Positions 30,127-42,006 of a stretch of 64,000 nucleotides of DNA are shown here, piece by piece. Each line of letters begins with the position of its first letter. Position 1 is the stretch's first letter. The stretch covers positions 76,735,439-76,799,438 of the forward strand of contig CM053272.1 in NCBI GenBank assembly GCA_028583415.1, given 5' to 3'. The notes below the pieces were generated by a model. The model had not been told where the DNA came from. It saw only the letters and a list, made by a program, of their open reading frames with translations, and did no database searches. The stretch comes from Protea cynaroides. Its lineage: Eukaryota > Streptophyta > Magnoliopsida > Proteales > Proteaceae. The translations under genes and the position numbers were made by a program.

Positions 30127-33100
30127 GTATTGTACCTATCAATGGCATACCCGCCAAAGTACTCTTTGATTCAAGAGCTACTCATTCATTTATATCTGTG
30201 TCGTTTGGAAAGAAGACCAATTTGCCCATCAAAACATTAGACTATTAATTACTTGTACGGTCACCGATGGGATTGGAAGTGGAATTAGAGAAAGGTTATG
30301 GACCATGTCCAGTTCTCATTGGAGAGCAGACCTTGGATGCAACCTTGATACAACTTGAGATGGCTGACTTTAACGTCATCTTGGGAATGGACTGGTTAGC
30401 TCGGCATTCTGCAAATCTGTTATGCGCCGAAAAGAAGCTAACGTTCAAAGACAAAGAAGGAGCAGAATTTAGTTTCTTGGGAACCAAGCTTCCCAGGAGA
30501 CGCAAGCTCATACTCTCAGCATTAAAGGCTAAGAAGTGCCTTGAGAAAGGGGCGGTCGGATATCTAGTATCAGTGGTCGACCTAACCAAGGACGTGCCAC
30601 GAATGGAAGATATTGATGTCGTGCGAGATTTTCCTGATGTATTTCCAGAGGAACTATCCGGATTACCACCCGACCGGGCCACAGAGTTTGTAATAGACCT
30701 TCTACCCGGAGCCGCACCAGTATCAAAAGCACCTTATAGAATGGCTCCTACTGAACTAAAGGAATTAAAAGTGCAATTACAAGAACTGCTGGATAAGGGT
30801 TATATTAGACCCAGTATATCTCCATGGGGAGCACCGGTGTTGTTCGTAAAGAAGAAGGATGGTAGCGTTCGATTATGCATCGACTATCGAGAGTTGAATA
30901 AACTGACCATCAAGAATCGATATCCACTACCCAGGATTGATGACTTGTTCGATCAGTTACAAGGAGCGAAGGTATTTTCAAAGATCGATCTTCGATCAGG
31001 CTATCATCAGCTGAAGATTAAAGAAGGTGACATTCCGAAGACAGCTTTCAGGACAAGATATGGACACTATGAGTTCTTAGTGATGTCATTCGGATTAACT
31101 AATGCACCGGCAACGTTCATGGAACTTATGAATCGAGTTTTCCACGATATGTTGGACACGTCAGTTATAGTATTTATTGATGACATATTGGTATACTCCA
31201 AGGACAAGGAAACCCATGTCAAGAACCTAAATGCAGCCCTACAGCGTTTAAGGAACGAGAAGTTATACGCCAAATTTTCAAAGTGTGAGTTTTGGCTAAG
31301 TGAAGTCGCCTTTCTAGGCCATGTAGTATCCGCTGAAGGAATCAAAGTGGACCCCAGCAAGATCGAGGCTATTGTAAAGTGGGAAGCACCGAAGAGCATC
31401 TCAGAAATTAGAAGTTTTCTAGGTCTAGCTGGTTATTATCGGAGATTCGTAGAAGACTATTCTCGGATTGCCGTACCTCTTACCAGTTTGACCAAGAAAG
31501 GTGAAAAATTTGTATGGACGGATAAGTGTGAAAAGAGTTTCCAAACACTGAAGACCAGACTGATATCCGCTCTGATTTTGACTATTCCTATTCCAGGACA
31601 GACATTTACTTTATACACTGACGCATCGGGACTGGGATTAGGATGTGTGCTTATGCAAGGAAAGCAAGTAATTGCTTATGCGTCAAGACAGTTAAAGGTA
31701 CATGAGAAAAATTACCCCACTCATGATTTGGAGTTAGCGGCAGTAGTACATGCTGTCAAGATATGGAGACACTACCTATACGGAGAGAAATTTCAGATTA
31801 TGTCGGACCATAAAAGTCTTACTTATCTATTTAATCAGAAGGAGTTGAATATGAGACAAAGAAGATGGCTAGAACTATTGAAAGACTATGATTGTGATAT
31901 CCAGTATCATCCGGGAAAAGCGAACGTAGTAGCAGATGCATTGAGCAGAAAAGCAATGATAAAATCTCAAGGAGAAGTTAGCACGACTGCGGCAATGTGC
32001 ACTAACGGAATGGTATTCAATCACGGCAACGAGCAGTATGTGATAGATACGACAGATGGATCATCCAACCAAGGGTTTATTCATCGGTTTTTGAATATGT
32101 TCGCGGCATTGAAGATTATACCGGATATAGTGGACGAAGTGAAGACAGCTATCAAATCAGATCCTTATCTGAGAACGGTACAAGAAGATATTGAGAAAGG
32201 TAGGACCAACCCTGAGTTCACCTTGGTTGACGAGAAGGTACTGAAATACAAAGGAAGAATATGTGTACCTGAAATAGAAAATATGGACATTAGACACCGA
32301 CTGATGAAGGAAGCCCATACCACCATCTATTCGATACATCCTGGAAGCACAAAAATGTATCATGATCTAAAGAAATTATACTGGTGGAGGGGAATGAAAG
32401 CAGATGCAGCTAAGTTCGTGTCTCAATGCCTAAATTGTCAGAAAGTAAAGGCTGAACGACAAAGACCCGCAGGACTATTGCAGCCGTTACCGGAGCCAAC
32501 ATGAAAATGGGACTGCATCACTATGGACTTCGTCACGGGACTACCATTGACTCCTCGAGTAGTAGACGCAGTTTGGGTGATTGTAGATCGTTTGACAAAG
32601 ACAGCTCGTTTCATACCTATACGACCTCAGTATACACTGGAAAGGTTAGCAAAGCTGTATGTGGATAACATTGTTCGCTTACATGGTGTACCAGAAAGCA
32701 TTGTGTCGGATAGAGATCCACGATTTACTTCTAAATTTTGGGAAGGATTGCAAAAGGCTATGGGTACAACGTTGAAGTTCAGTACTGCATTCCACCCACA
32801 GACAAATGGACAGTCAGAGCGTACAATCCAGATCCTAGAAGATATGCTACGAGCATGTGTGATTGATTTCAAAGGATCATGGGACGAAAAGTTACCATTG
32901 ATCGAGTTCGCCTATAACAACAGCTATCAGGCTACTATACAGATGTCACCTTATGAGGCACTGTATGGTAGGAAGTGTCGAACTCCTTTGTTTTGGAATG
33001 AAGTTGGAGAACGTAGTATTGTTGGACCAGAATTTGTTGAAGAGACTTGTCGAGTGGTCGACATTATCAAGAAAAGAGTAAGAACAGCTCAGAACCGTCA

Positions 33101-33617
33101 GAAGCAATATGCGAACACTCGACGAAGAGATCTAGAGTTCACCATAGGTGATAAAGTATTTTTGAAGGTATCGCCTATGCGAGGATTGAAGAGGTTCGGA
33201 CAGAAAGGGCAGCTAAGTCCGAGATATGTCGGGCCATATGAAATTCTAGCTAAGAGTGAAAAAGTGGCTTATCAATTAGCACTACCACCATCTATGTCAA
33301 GTGTGCACGACGTATTTCACATTTCTCTATTGAAGAAGTATGTCAAAGACCCAACGCACGTGTTGAGAGAAGATTTGCCAGAATTGACTGATGATTTGAC
33401 GTTTGAAGTAACACCAACAGAAATCACCAGTCGAAAGGTTCAACGTCTACGCAACAAAGATATCTACTATGTTAAGGTCACTTGGAAAAGTAGAGACATG
33501 GAAGAGATTACATGGGAGGAAGAAAATGTTATGCGAAAGCAGTACCCACACTTATTTGATTCAGAAGGTACGTACAATTTCGAGGATGAAATTTTTATAA
33601 GTTGGGGGGAGTTGTAA
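30127..33617 (+). pseudogene. pol: pol: protease, RT, RNase H, integrase, chromodomain, F-I copy 1 (broken)
   Basis: Protease site D-S-R-A at 30168-30179 (Gly to Arg); TAA at 30246-30248. RT-RNase H-integrase N-terminus is open from 30267: RT active site FIDD at 31173-31184; RNase H with Asp at 31620-31622, ELAAVVHA, SDHKSL and ADALSRK; then the HHCC zinc part (HPGSTKMYHDL ... CLNCQKVK). A TGA at 32502-32504 replaces a Trp. From 32523 the integrase core has Asp in MDFVTGLPL, Asp in SDRDPRF and Glu in NGQSERT (D63 and E99 of this frame, 35 residues between). LSPRYVGPYEI and a chromodomain (VQRLRNKDIYYVKVTWKS, ITWEEENV) end it at 33617. Confidence 0.9.
33598..33612 (+). other. Polypurine tract, F-I copy 1
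   Basis: A G-rich run (GTTGGGGGGAGT) ends directly at the 3' LTR start and overlaps the last codons of pol. It would prime plus-strand DNA synthesis. Confidence 0.8.
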
Positions 33618-35924
33618 GACCCGTGTCAAATAACCCGGTCTTACCACCTTGAACCAGGTTTACCCATCATGGTCGAGTCAAGTGGACCAAGGGCGAGAAG
33701 GAGATCGAGATCCCAGGTATTAAATCAACCCAAAAACACTTAATTTTAGGGGAGGGTCGCATACCCAGCCAAGTAGGGTCGGACCTCCCAAAGCAGAATG
33801 TCAGACCCTCAGATTTTAAGGGAGGGTCGGATAACTTAAGACCCTAGGGTCGACGGGATCATCGACCCTCCCATCGACCCTCGGATCCTGCCGAAAATAG
33901 AAATTAGGAAAGGTCGAGATTTTTCGATTGGATTCCTTCCTAATTTCAAAGGGACTTATTTTAGGATGTTTCTAGCCTATTTAAGGGACGTCCCTAAGCC
34001 ACTTTCACTCCTTTCACAACCCTAATTGAATTGAGAGAAAGAGAGGAGAAGGAAAGAAAGAAGAAGAGAAGCAAGGAGGAAAACCTAGCAAAAAGGAGAA
34101 GAATTTCAGAGGAAAAGTAATCTTCTCAGGTATGGATACTAATTCCATGAGTTTCTATAGACCTTAGGATAATTATCGAAGAGAGAGTGATCTCGGAGAA
34201 ACCCAAACCATCCATCCATGGTTAGGTTTTCATGGAAAACCATAGGAGGATGCACGAAAACTATTTAGATGGTTTATACATGGTTCTAGACCATGGAATG
34301 AATGTTGAGTAAATGTAGGAAGCAAGCCATAGGACCCCAAACAAGAAGAATGGATTAAAAAGTGAAAATTGGACTAGAGTGCACCGAGGGTCGCACCGAG
34401 GGTCGATAGACCATCCGACCCTAGGTGTTTCTGACCATCGACCCTCAGCATTCGGGAAGTCCAGAATGGAGGGAGGGTCGATAGACCCATCGACCCTAGC
34501 ATCGACCCTAGCATCGACCCTCAGTTGACAGAATGGTTTTTAATTCCGGAATTAATTCTAATTAAATTTTATCGGCTTTGTTAGGTCTGCTAGCAATCTA
34601 ATAACATTGTAATGGTGATTTTAAAGCTTGAGAAATATCTTATAACAAGCTAAGGTGAGGAACCATAACTCCAAATTAAATTGGTTAATAACAAACTGTT
34701 TTCTTTTCATTGAGTCCTATGCCATGTTTGATTCTATGCGAATATGTTGTAATGTGCATACAACATGCCATCCAATATTTCTATTACTTGTTCATGCATA
34801 TTTACTTTATTGTTTATAACATGATGCTGATGATGATGATAGGAATAGGCATGTGCTTGTATGTGTGTGGTTGATGTACTTGATGCGAGCGAGTATCAGG
34901 GGATGTGTGATGAGAACGTCAATAAACGTTAACCTTTGGCGGGTCTCAGCATTTTAGCTCTATCTCTAACTCAAGTCTTGTGCATTGACATCGTCGTATC
35001 GCCATTACCTTAGCGGAACTATTATGTCGTAGAGTATCAGGGGAGGTGGTCTCGGTCCTTGTAGTCTCTGACTCTATCGGGGGGCCTTAGCTCTATCTCT
35101 ATGGGCATTCTGAGGGATGCTGGGGTGAGGCCTTGGATACACTGTTTGGCATTAGGATTGGTTAGTAGCGAGCCCAGTTTGCAAGCCCTCGCTAACAGGG
35201 GCTTACGTGTTGGTATAGCATTATATAGCAATAAACGTTAACCTTTGTTGTATATTGTTATGGTAGGGTGGATGGGGACGACGATAAATGTTAACCTTCG
35301 GGCGGGCTTCCACACCCTGTGTATAGAGGCGGTGTCAATAAACGTTAACCTTTGACCACCCAACCTTTCTATTGCGCATTGCAAACTATAAACCAGACCA
35401 AAGATATAAATTGATTTTTTTTGCATGCATATGTATTGTTGCATTGTTTTGGCTACTCACTGAGCCGTGTTGTGTGCTCACCCCTCGACGTCGAATATTT
35501 TTAATTGATGATGCAGGTTACACAGTCGAAGATTATATGAACGCGTCTGCGTACGGGAATATAGCAGCAATGGAAGCTGGAGCTGAAGACGATACACACG
35601 ACCCCTCTTGCGAGTGCAACTCGTGTGTGTTTGAGTAGATATTTTTATAGGTTTCTTTAAATTTATAACGACATGTATTTGATATTTACATAAGTATGTC
35701 TCAGTTGAAAACAGAATAATATACTATTTAATCAATGGAATCATCTTAGTTCTCAGGTCATTTATTTATAAATTTTCCGCTATTGTGTATTTACTCTGAT
35801 TATGATTACGGATGTGTGTAAGTTTGGATAACGCGGGGATAGCCTATTTGAGATCCTGGTTAAACCGTTGGATATTTAGCGGTTCATCACACCATTCTGG
35901 TTAGACCAAAATTAGGGTGTGACA
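33613..35924 (+). repeat. F-I 3' LTR
   Basis: TGTAAGACCC ... GGGTGTGACA, 2312 bp, the same layout as the 5' LTR: TATTTAAG at 33978-33985, motif clusters at about 33753-33885 and 34384-34525, donor at 34655, acceptor at 35516, mini-ORF after it. Its first cluster has 12 bp more than the 5' LTR, one additional CATCGACCCTC unit. Confidence 0.95.
35517..35638 (+). CDS. Conserved LTR mini-ORF, F-I 3' LTR
   Basis: Same peptide as at 25911-26032, with SCECNSCVFE at its end and a TAG at 35636-35638. The acceptor here is the consensus GATGATGCAG. Confidence 0.45.
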
Positions 35925-35929
35925 CTACA
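35925..35929. repeat. Target-site duplication, right copy (CTACA)
   Basis: Matches 24013-24017. Confidence 0.9.
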
Positions 35930-35972
35930 TGCTCAATCAATGAAATTATAATCTTAAAAGTTTTGGTCATAC
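35930..35972 (-). other. 5' part of the gag-protease intron of F-I copy 2
   Basis: Donor ACAG|GTATGACC on the minus strand (intron starts at 35972). It runs 43 bases to the insertion site and continues at 24017. Confidence 0.6.
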
Positions 35973-37212
35973 CTGTAACCACATCGGGCGATGCGACAGC
36001 ATCCTCTGATGTAACAACATATACCCGTCCTTGATGTAACTGCTTCTTGGGTTTTGGGCATTCTCTTGCCATATGCCCTGGTTGGTTGCAGTTATAGCAC
36101 TTCGGGGCTTCAGAATTTGGCTTTGACTGTGGTTGAGCTGCGGAAATAGACTTTGGTGCAGTAGCAAAATTCTGAGGACGAAAAGGTTTATACATCCTAT
36201 TATTGCCTCCGTTGTAAGAGTTTCCGGCTGGTCTCTTGATGCCTCTGTTCTGGGAGAAATAACTCTCCTTCTGGCTCAATTCTATCACTCGAGCAATCTG
36301 GACAGCTTTGTTGTAGATTTTCTTCTCTAAGCCCAGAACATTTTCTCTTATGCTTCCTCTTAGTCCCGCGACAAACCTACGGGTTTTAGTATCTTCTTCC
36401 TACATACTAACCAGTGCGAAGAAAAACAGCTCTTCATAGCGCTGTTGATACGAGTCTACGAACATCTGCCCCTGGTACAGACTCAAGAACTCTTTCTCCA
36501 TTGAATCTCTGAAGCTTCTTGGGAAATACTTCTCGAAGAACGCTTCTTTATATATAGCCCATGTCAGTAGGGCGTGCTTGGTCAATAAGTACGTCTTTGT
36601 AGATTTCCACCAATGGTGTGCGTCGCCTTTGAGCATGAAGGTGGCGCATAGTACTTTCTCTTCCTCGGTGATAGTCATCATAAGGAAGTTCCTTTCCATC
36701 TCGTCTATCCAGTGTGCTGGCCATAGTGGATCAGACGGCTTGCCGTTGAATTCTTTTGGTTTCATTTTCAAAAATCTCTCCACTAGCCGGGAGTGATCCA
36801 GTTGATTTTGGTATGCCCCAAGCATAGGGGGTGGGTAGTTGTACATCCCTTGTGCTGCTTCTAGGACCTGTACTGGAATTGGTGCAGCCGGTTGTTGCGG
36901 TGTCTGAGGAGCTGGGTGGTTACCCACTGGTGCTGCACTGGCTTGCCCAGTGTGTATGGGTGCAGCCTGAGTGGCTTGATACATAATCCCCATGGCAACC
37001 TGCATTTGAGCTTGTGCGTGTTGCATCTGCTGTAGCTGCTGAGCTAGGTTCATAACCATAGTTGCTAGCTCCGATGGTGGAGGTGGAAAATTTGTAGGGT
37101 TTGCCGGTTCTGGATTACCCTGTGCATGGTGATTCTCTTGACTAGTCTCCTCCACTGGTGGTGGTGGTGGGACTGTATTTCGGGTCTGTCGGGTAACTCT
37201 ACGTCCAGACAT
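35973..37212 (-). pseudogene. gag: gag, F-I copy 2 (one stop)
   Basis: MSGRRVTRQTRN starts at 37212. The frame is open to a TAG at 36402-36400 (after FFFALVSM), then open again through the CCHC knuckle (CYNCNQPGHMARECP) to the intron donor at 35973. It keeps the Gln codon and the base that copy 1 lost, so it is the less damaged gag. Acceptor-like TGATGATTTTCAG precedes the start here too. Confidence 0.85.
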
Positions 37213-37362
37213 ATTTCTTTTCGATGATTGGTGGTGCCTGAAAATCATCAGAATAGGTGAGAAATCATGTATATGTCACGTAGGTACGTTAACCAATAAT
37301 CAATTCCAATTCGAGCTCATTTTATAAACAAAATACTGTCTTTTCTATACAGGGTTAATGGT

Positions 37363-37486
37363 GAGGGTCGATGGTATGTCAGACCCTTAATGTCTGACCC
37401 TGTGTTTTTCTGTCAGATTCCCGAGAGTTGAGGGTCGATTAGAGGGTCGATCAGAGGGTCGATGGCTCTGGTCGAGTTGTCCGACC
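37363..37486. promoter_or_regulatory. GAGGGTCGA motif cluster upstream of the antisense gene, F-I copy 2
   Basis: About seven GAGGGTCGAT / GACCCT motifs between gag and the antisense gene, equivalent to 28480-28682 but with a different number and order of units. Confidence 0.6.
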
Positions 37487-37490
37487 CTTT

Positions 37491-37527
37491 GACCAAAAAT
37501 CAGATTTTTAAAGTCTGATTTTTGGTC
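37491..37527. repeat. Perfect 14-bp inverted repeat
   Basis: GACCAAAAATCAGA and its reverse complement are separated by 9 bases, at the edge of the motif cluster on the antisense-gene side. The equivalent place in copy 1 (about 28443-28480) has an imperfect version. Confidence 0.7.
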
Positions 37528-37645
37528 ATTTTCTATTATTTCCCTCCCGTTTCGACTCGCCTCTTCTCTCCGAGTTGCTACAGTGCCACTTCACTGTTGT
37601 GGATCGATTTTGGTCTGAGTTTCGACATCCACTTCATCCCTACAG

Positions 37646-38087
37646 GTATGCTTTCCCATTTTTGCCTGTTTTTAGGTTTCCATTCCTAGGTTTTTGCCCA
37701 TTTAACTTGTATTTTTCAAATTAAATTTTTTCCAACCGTAAAAATTTGATTTTTATTGGGGGCTTTTGTTGTTGGTGTCTTGAGGAACGAAAGCCCTCAA
37801 AAATTTTTGAGTTTCATTGGTTGGTTATCGAGAAACTTAGATTTTTCTCTTTTTGCCCTAATTTGTCGAAATTTTTCGATTCTTGCAATTTCTTCAAATT
37901 GGACCTTGTCAGTTAAAATTTCCTTCTGTTTAACTGTTGTATGATGTGTTGGAACTTATGTAAGTCCTCCTGCCCACTTGTATGGGTGAAAAGTGAGGCT
38001 TTCGACCAACTTACGTCGTTATACTGCCCAATTTTTAAATTTTTATCCTATTAACTCCTTGTTTTCCTTTTTCTTTCTTATCTGCAG
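37646..38087 (+). other. 5'UTR intron of the antisense gene, copy 2, 442 bp
   Basis: Donor CCCTACAG|GTATGC, acceptor TTATCTGCAG|ATACTATGG. Same length as the intron at 27883-28324. Confidence 0.7.
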
Positions 38088-38092
38088 ATACT

Positions 38093-39405
38093 ATGGTTCG
38101 TACCAAAGTACCCAGAGTTCGTGTTCCGCTTCGCTTCCGCTCCAATGAAGCCGAGGCACAGTATGCCTACTATACAAGCAAGAAAGTGGAAGGGGGTCGT
38201 ATGGTGAACCTGGCTGAGCTAGCCTTGTTCAATGTAGAGAGAGCTTTTGGTGATATGGGGTGGCTCCCTGTCATCACATACGATTCGTGCACACGTCCAG
38301 AGTTAGTGCGTCAGTTCTACTGTAACCTTCAGATTGTGGGAAACCACAACGATGTGGAGCTTGGTCAAGAGTTGCGCATCACTAGCTACGTCAAGGGGGT
38401 GCAGATTTCCTTTGATTATCGGCAGCTGGCCGACCTGTTGGGCATTCCGTATGATGGTCCTATGGTGTACTGTGCACCTGGTGAGCACGACTTTATTGAG
38501 ACGTGGTTGCGGGCCGAGATTGATAGTCAGTTAGTACAGCCCGATCGCTGGCAGATGAGGGCGTGCTACTTGCGTCCGGCTCCACGGGTGTTCTATAGGA
38601 TCATTCAGCATAACCTGATCCCGCAGAGTGGGTGTCTCAGCTGACCCAGTTTTTGATCTACAGTATATGCACTCATCAGCCCGTCTGTCTTCCTTACATC
38701 ATCATGCGGACGATGATCAGTGCTACATTGTCCGGTCATAGGGGTAATCTACCCTATGGACGTATGATCACCACACTGTTGATTCGTCTGGGGGTTGACC
38801 TAGTTGATGACAAGATTCAGGAGAAGACCTTATCGTCGCCTCTAGATTGGGAGGCTATATGTAAGATGGGACTTCGAAACGCTTAGGTTAGCGATGATGA
38901 GAGGAATGCGATGGTGCGCCCTCAGACTCGGGTTGAGGTGGCTGATGCTGAGGCTGCTGCTGCTGCTGCTAGAGCTCCGATGGATCCCGTCGACGATGAT
39001 GATCGTATGTACATGGACATCGACGCGATACCCCCTCCTTCACCTACACATGCGGCTGGAGTTGGTACTTCGCATGCGGCGGATTCTGTACCTGAGACTG
39101 GTCCTTCTCATGAGGCTGGTCTTTCGCATCCGTCTTCTGATATGATGGAGATGTTGTGCGAGATCAGAGAGACTCAGCGCAGATCAGACCTGAGGATGGA
39201 GGAGTTGCTAGATGCTCAGCGCACATCTGACGCGTGGATATGTGAGCTCATGGAGATCCAGCATGCGACTGACAGGAGAGTAGCCAATCTCACAGCTAGT
39301 CTTCAGACGACCCAGACTCAGATAGCCTGGTTGACTAGAGTCTATGCTGAGGACTACGACAGAGAACGTGAGGCTCCACCTCCTCCTTCGCCTCCCGCTT
39401 CCTGA
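38093..39405 (+). pseudogene. Antisense extra gene of F-I, copy 2 (frameshift and stop)
   Basis: Antisense relative to its minus-strand element. MVRTKVPRVR starts it; the frame is lost near 38630 where 13 bp between two GGG triplets are missing compared with copy 1, removing HYER. It resumes at 38632, has a TAG at 38884-38886, and is open from 38911 through the acidic linker and coiled-coil repeats (SDLRMEELLDAQR) to the stop at 39403-39405 after PPPPSPPAS. Domain content is as in copy 1. Confidence 0.8.
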
Positions 39406-39668
39406 TTGTACTTTTTGTTTTTCCTGTACTTCAGAGTAACTGTCCGGGTTGTGGACTGTACTCTGCTTTAGATATATATTTACACTTTGTTTCGCTCTCA
39501 TTGTATGTCAATTTGTTTCTCCTTTTAATAGATGTATTATTCTCTTTTTAAATTTGGTCTCAACATCACTTGTGCTTAAAATGTGTTAATAATACTGTTT
39601 TTATTTTATCCTATCTCAGTTCACTATTGATGTGAATGTATGATAGTTCAGTGGGCAAGGCCTGAGAT

Positions 39669-39680
39669 GCTTTGATACCA
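39669..39680 (-). other. Primer-binding site, F-I copy 2 (one mismatch)
   Basis: Minus strand TGGTATCAAAGC next to the 5' LTR; one base differs from the PBS at 26322. Confidence 0.8.
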
Positions 39681-39683
39681 AGT

Positions 39684-42006
39684 TGTCACACCCCAATTCC
39701 ACACATTTCAGAATGGTGTGATGAACCGCTAAATATCCAACGGTTCAACTAGGATCTCAAATAGGCTATCCCCGCGTTACCTGAACCTTCATACACTCAC
39801 CATCATAATCAGAGTAAATACACAGTAGCGAAAGTCTTATAAATAAATGAACTGAGAACTAAAATGATATCCATAAATAATAGCAAATTATTCTGTGTTT
39901 AACTGAGACATAAATATTTAAGTACCAAATACATGTCTTATAAATCCAATAAAGAAACCTATAAAAAGATCTAGTCAAATACACACGAGTTGCACTCGCA
40001 AGAGGAGTCGTGTGTATCATCTTTAGCTCAAACTTCCATTCCTGCTACCGTCCCGTACGTAGAAGCATTCATATAGTCTTTAACTGTGTAACCTGCATCA
40101 TCAACTAGAAATATTCGACGTCGAGGGGTGAGCACACAACACGGCTCAGTGAGTAGCCAAAACAATGCAACATTACATATGCATGCACATTCATTTATCT
40201 CTTTGGTCTGGTTTATAGTTTGCAATGCGCAATAGAAAGGTTGGGTGGTCAAAGGTTAACATTTATTGACACCGCCTCTATACACAGGGTGTGGAAGTCC
40301 ACCCGAAGGTTAACGTTTATCGTCGTCCCCATCCACCCTACCATAACATTATACAACAAAGGTTAACGTTTATTGCTATATAATGCCATACCAACACGTA
40401 AGCCCCTGTAAGCGAGGGCTTGCAAACTGGGCTCGCTACTAACCAATCCTAATGCCAAACAGTGTATCCAAGGCCTCACCCCAGCATCCCTCAGAATATC
40501 CATAGAGATAGAGCTAAGGCCCCCCGGTAGAGTCAGAGACTACAAGGACCGAGACCACCTCCCCTGATACCCTACGACACAATAGTTCTGCTAAGGTAAT
40601 GGCGATACGATGATGTCAATGCACAAGACTTGAGTTGGAGATAGAGATAAAGTGCTGAGACCCGCCAAAGGTTAACGTTTATTGACGTTCTCATCACACC
40701 TCCCCTGATACTCGCTCGCATCAAGTACATCAACCACACACATACAAGCACATGCCTATTCCTATCATCATCATCATCATCATCATGTTATAAACAATAA
40801 AGTAAATATGCATGAACAAGTAATAGAAATATTGGATGGCATGCTGTATGCACATTACAAACATATTTGCATAGAATCAAACATGGCATAAGACTCAAGA
40901 ATTAGAAAAAAAATAGTTTATTATTAACCGATTTAGTTTGGAGTTAAGTTTCCTCACCTTAGTTTGCTATAAGATACGTTTCCAAGGTTTAAAATCACCT
41001 CTACAGTGTTATTATAATGCTAGCAAACCTAACAAAGTCGATAGAATTTAATTAGAATTAATTCTGAATTTAAAAACCATGTTGTTAACTGAGGGTCGAT
41101 CAGAGGGTCGATGCTTAGGATACATTGGGTCGATGGGTCTATCGACCCTATCCTCTGTCTAAACTTCCCGAATGCTGAGGGTCGATGGTCAGGGTGCCTA
41201 GGGTCGATGGGTCTATCGACCCTGTGTGCGACCCTCGGTGCACTCTGGTCCAATTTCCACTTTTTAATTCATTCTTCGTGTTTGAGGTCCTATGGCTTGC
41301 TTCCACATTCCATTAAACATTCATTCCATGGTCTGAAACCATGATTCATCCTCCTAGATAGCTTTCATGCATTCTCCTAGGTTTTCCATGAAAACCTCAC
41401 CATAAACGGATGGTTTGGGTTTCTCCGAAATCCTACACTCAACCATATCTAACCTAGGGTCTGTAGAAACTCATGGAATTAGTATCCATACCTGAGAATA
41501 TTACTTTTCCCTGGAAATTCTTCTCCTTTTTGCTAAGTCTTCTTCCTTGCCTCTTTTCTTCCTCTTTTCCTTCTTCTCTCTTTCTCTTAATTCGATTAGG
41601 GTGGTGAAAGGAGTGAAAGTGGCTTAGGAACGTCCTTTAAATAGAGAAGGAATGTCCTATAATAGTCCCATTGAGATTTGGAAAGAATCCCAATCGAAAA
41701 TTAGGAAATTTCCTAATTTCAGTTTCGGAGGTAAGTGAGGGTCGATGAGAGGGTTGATGATCCTGTCGACCCTGTGGTCTGACACTTTCCGACCCTCTCC
41801 CAATTTTAAGGGTCTGAATTTCTGATTTGGGAGGGTCAACCCTGTTTAGCTGGGTATGCGACCCTTCCTCTATTTTAAGTGTTTTTGGGTCGATTTGATA
41901 CCTGGGATCTCGCTCTCCTTCACGCCTTTGGTCCATTTGCCTCGACCATGATGGGTGAACCTGGTTCAAGGTGGTAAGACTGGGTTAGTTTGACACGGGT
42001 CTTACA
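39684..42006 (-). repeat. F-I 5' LTR of copy 2
   Basis: Minus-strand TGTAAGACCC (42006) to GGGGTGTGACA (39684), 2323 bp. It carries TATTTAAA (plus 41636-41643), the GGGTCG clusters (about 41090-41235 and 41730-41875) and four AACGTTAACC motifs. It differs from the copy 1 LTRs more than those differ from each other, as expected for the older element. Confidence 0.9.
39971..40092 (-). CDS. Conserved LTR mini-ORF, F-I copy 2 (one stop)
   Basis: YTVKDYMNASTYGTVAGMEV, then a TGA, then in the same frame DDTHDSSCECNSCVFD and TAG (plus 39973-39971). Acceptor GATGATGCAG is kept. Confidence 0.4.

Larger units (their letters stand above)
24018..35924 (+). mobile_element. Complete F-I Tekay/Del-like retrotransposon, copy 1 (11,907 bp)
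   Basis: Has both LTRs (2301 and 2312 bp), a 5-bp target duplication, a tRNA-iMet-type PBS, an antisense gene, gag, a gag-protease intron, protease-RT-RNase H-integrase, a chromodomain and a polypurine tract. Stops and one frameshift make it non-autonomous. It sits inside a 70-bp intron of an older copy of the same family in the opposite orientation. Confidence 0.95.
22471..42006 (-). mobile_element. Tekay-like element F-I, copy 2, interrupted by a full-length F-I copy
   Basis: Reading right to left: 5' LTR (42006-39684), PBS, antisense gene, motif cluster, gag, the first part of the gag-protease intron, then an 11.9-kb insertion (24018-35924), then the end of the intron, protease and RT, cut at 22471. 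The sequence resumes exactly after the 5-bp CTACA duplication. RNase H, integrase and the 3' LTR are lost. Confidence 0.85.
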
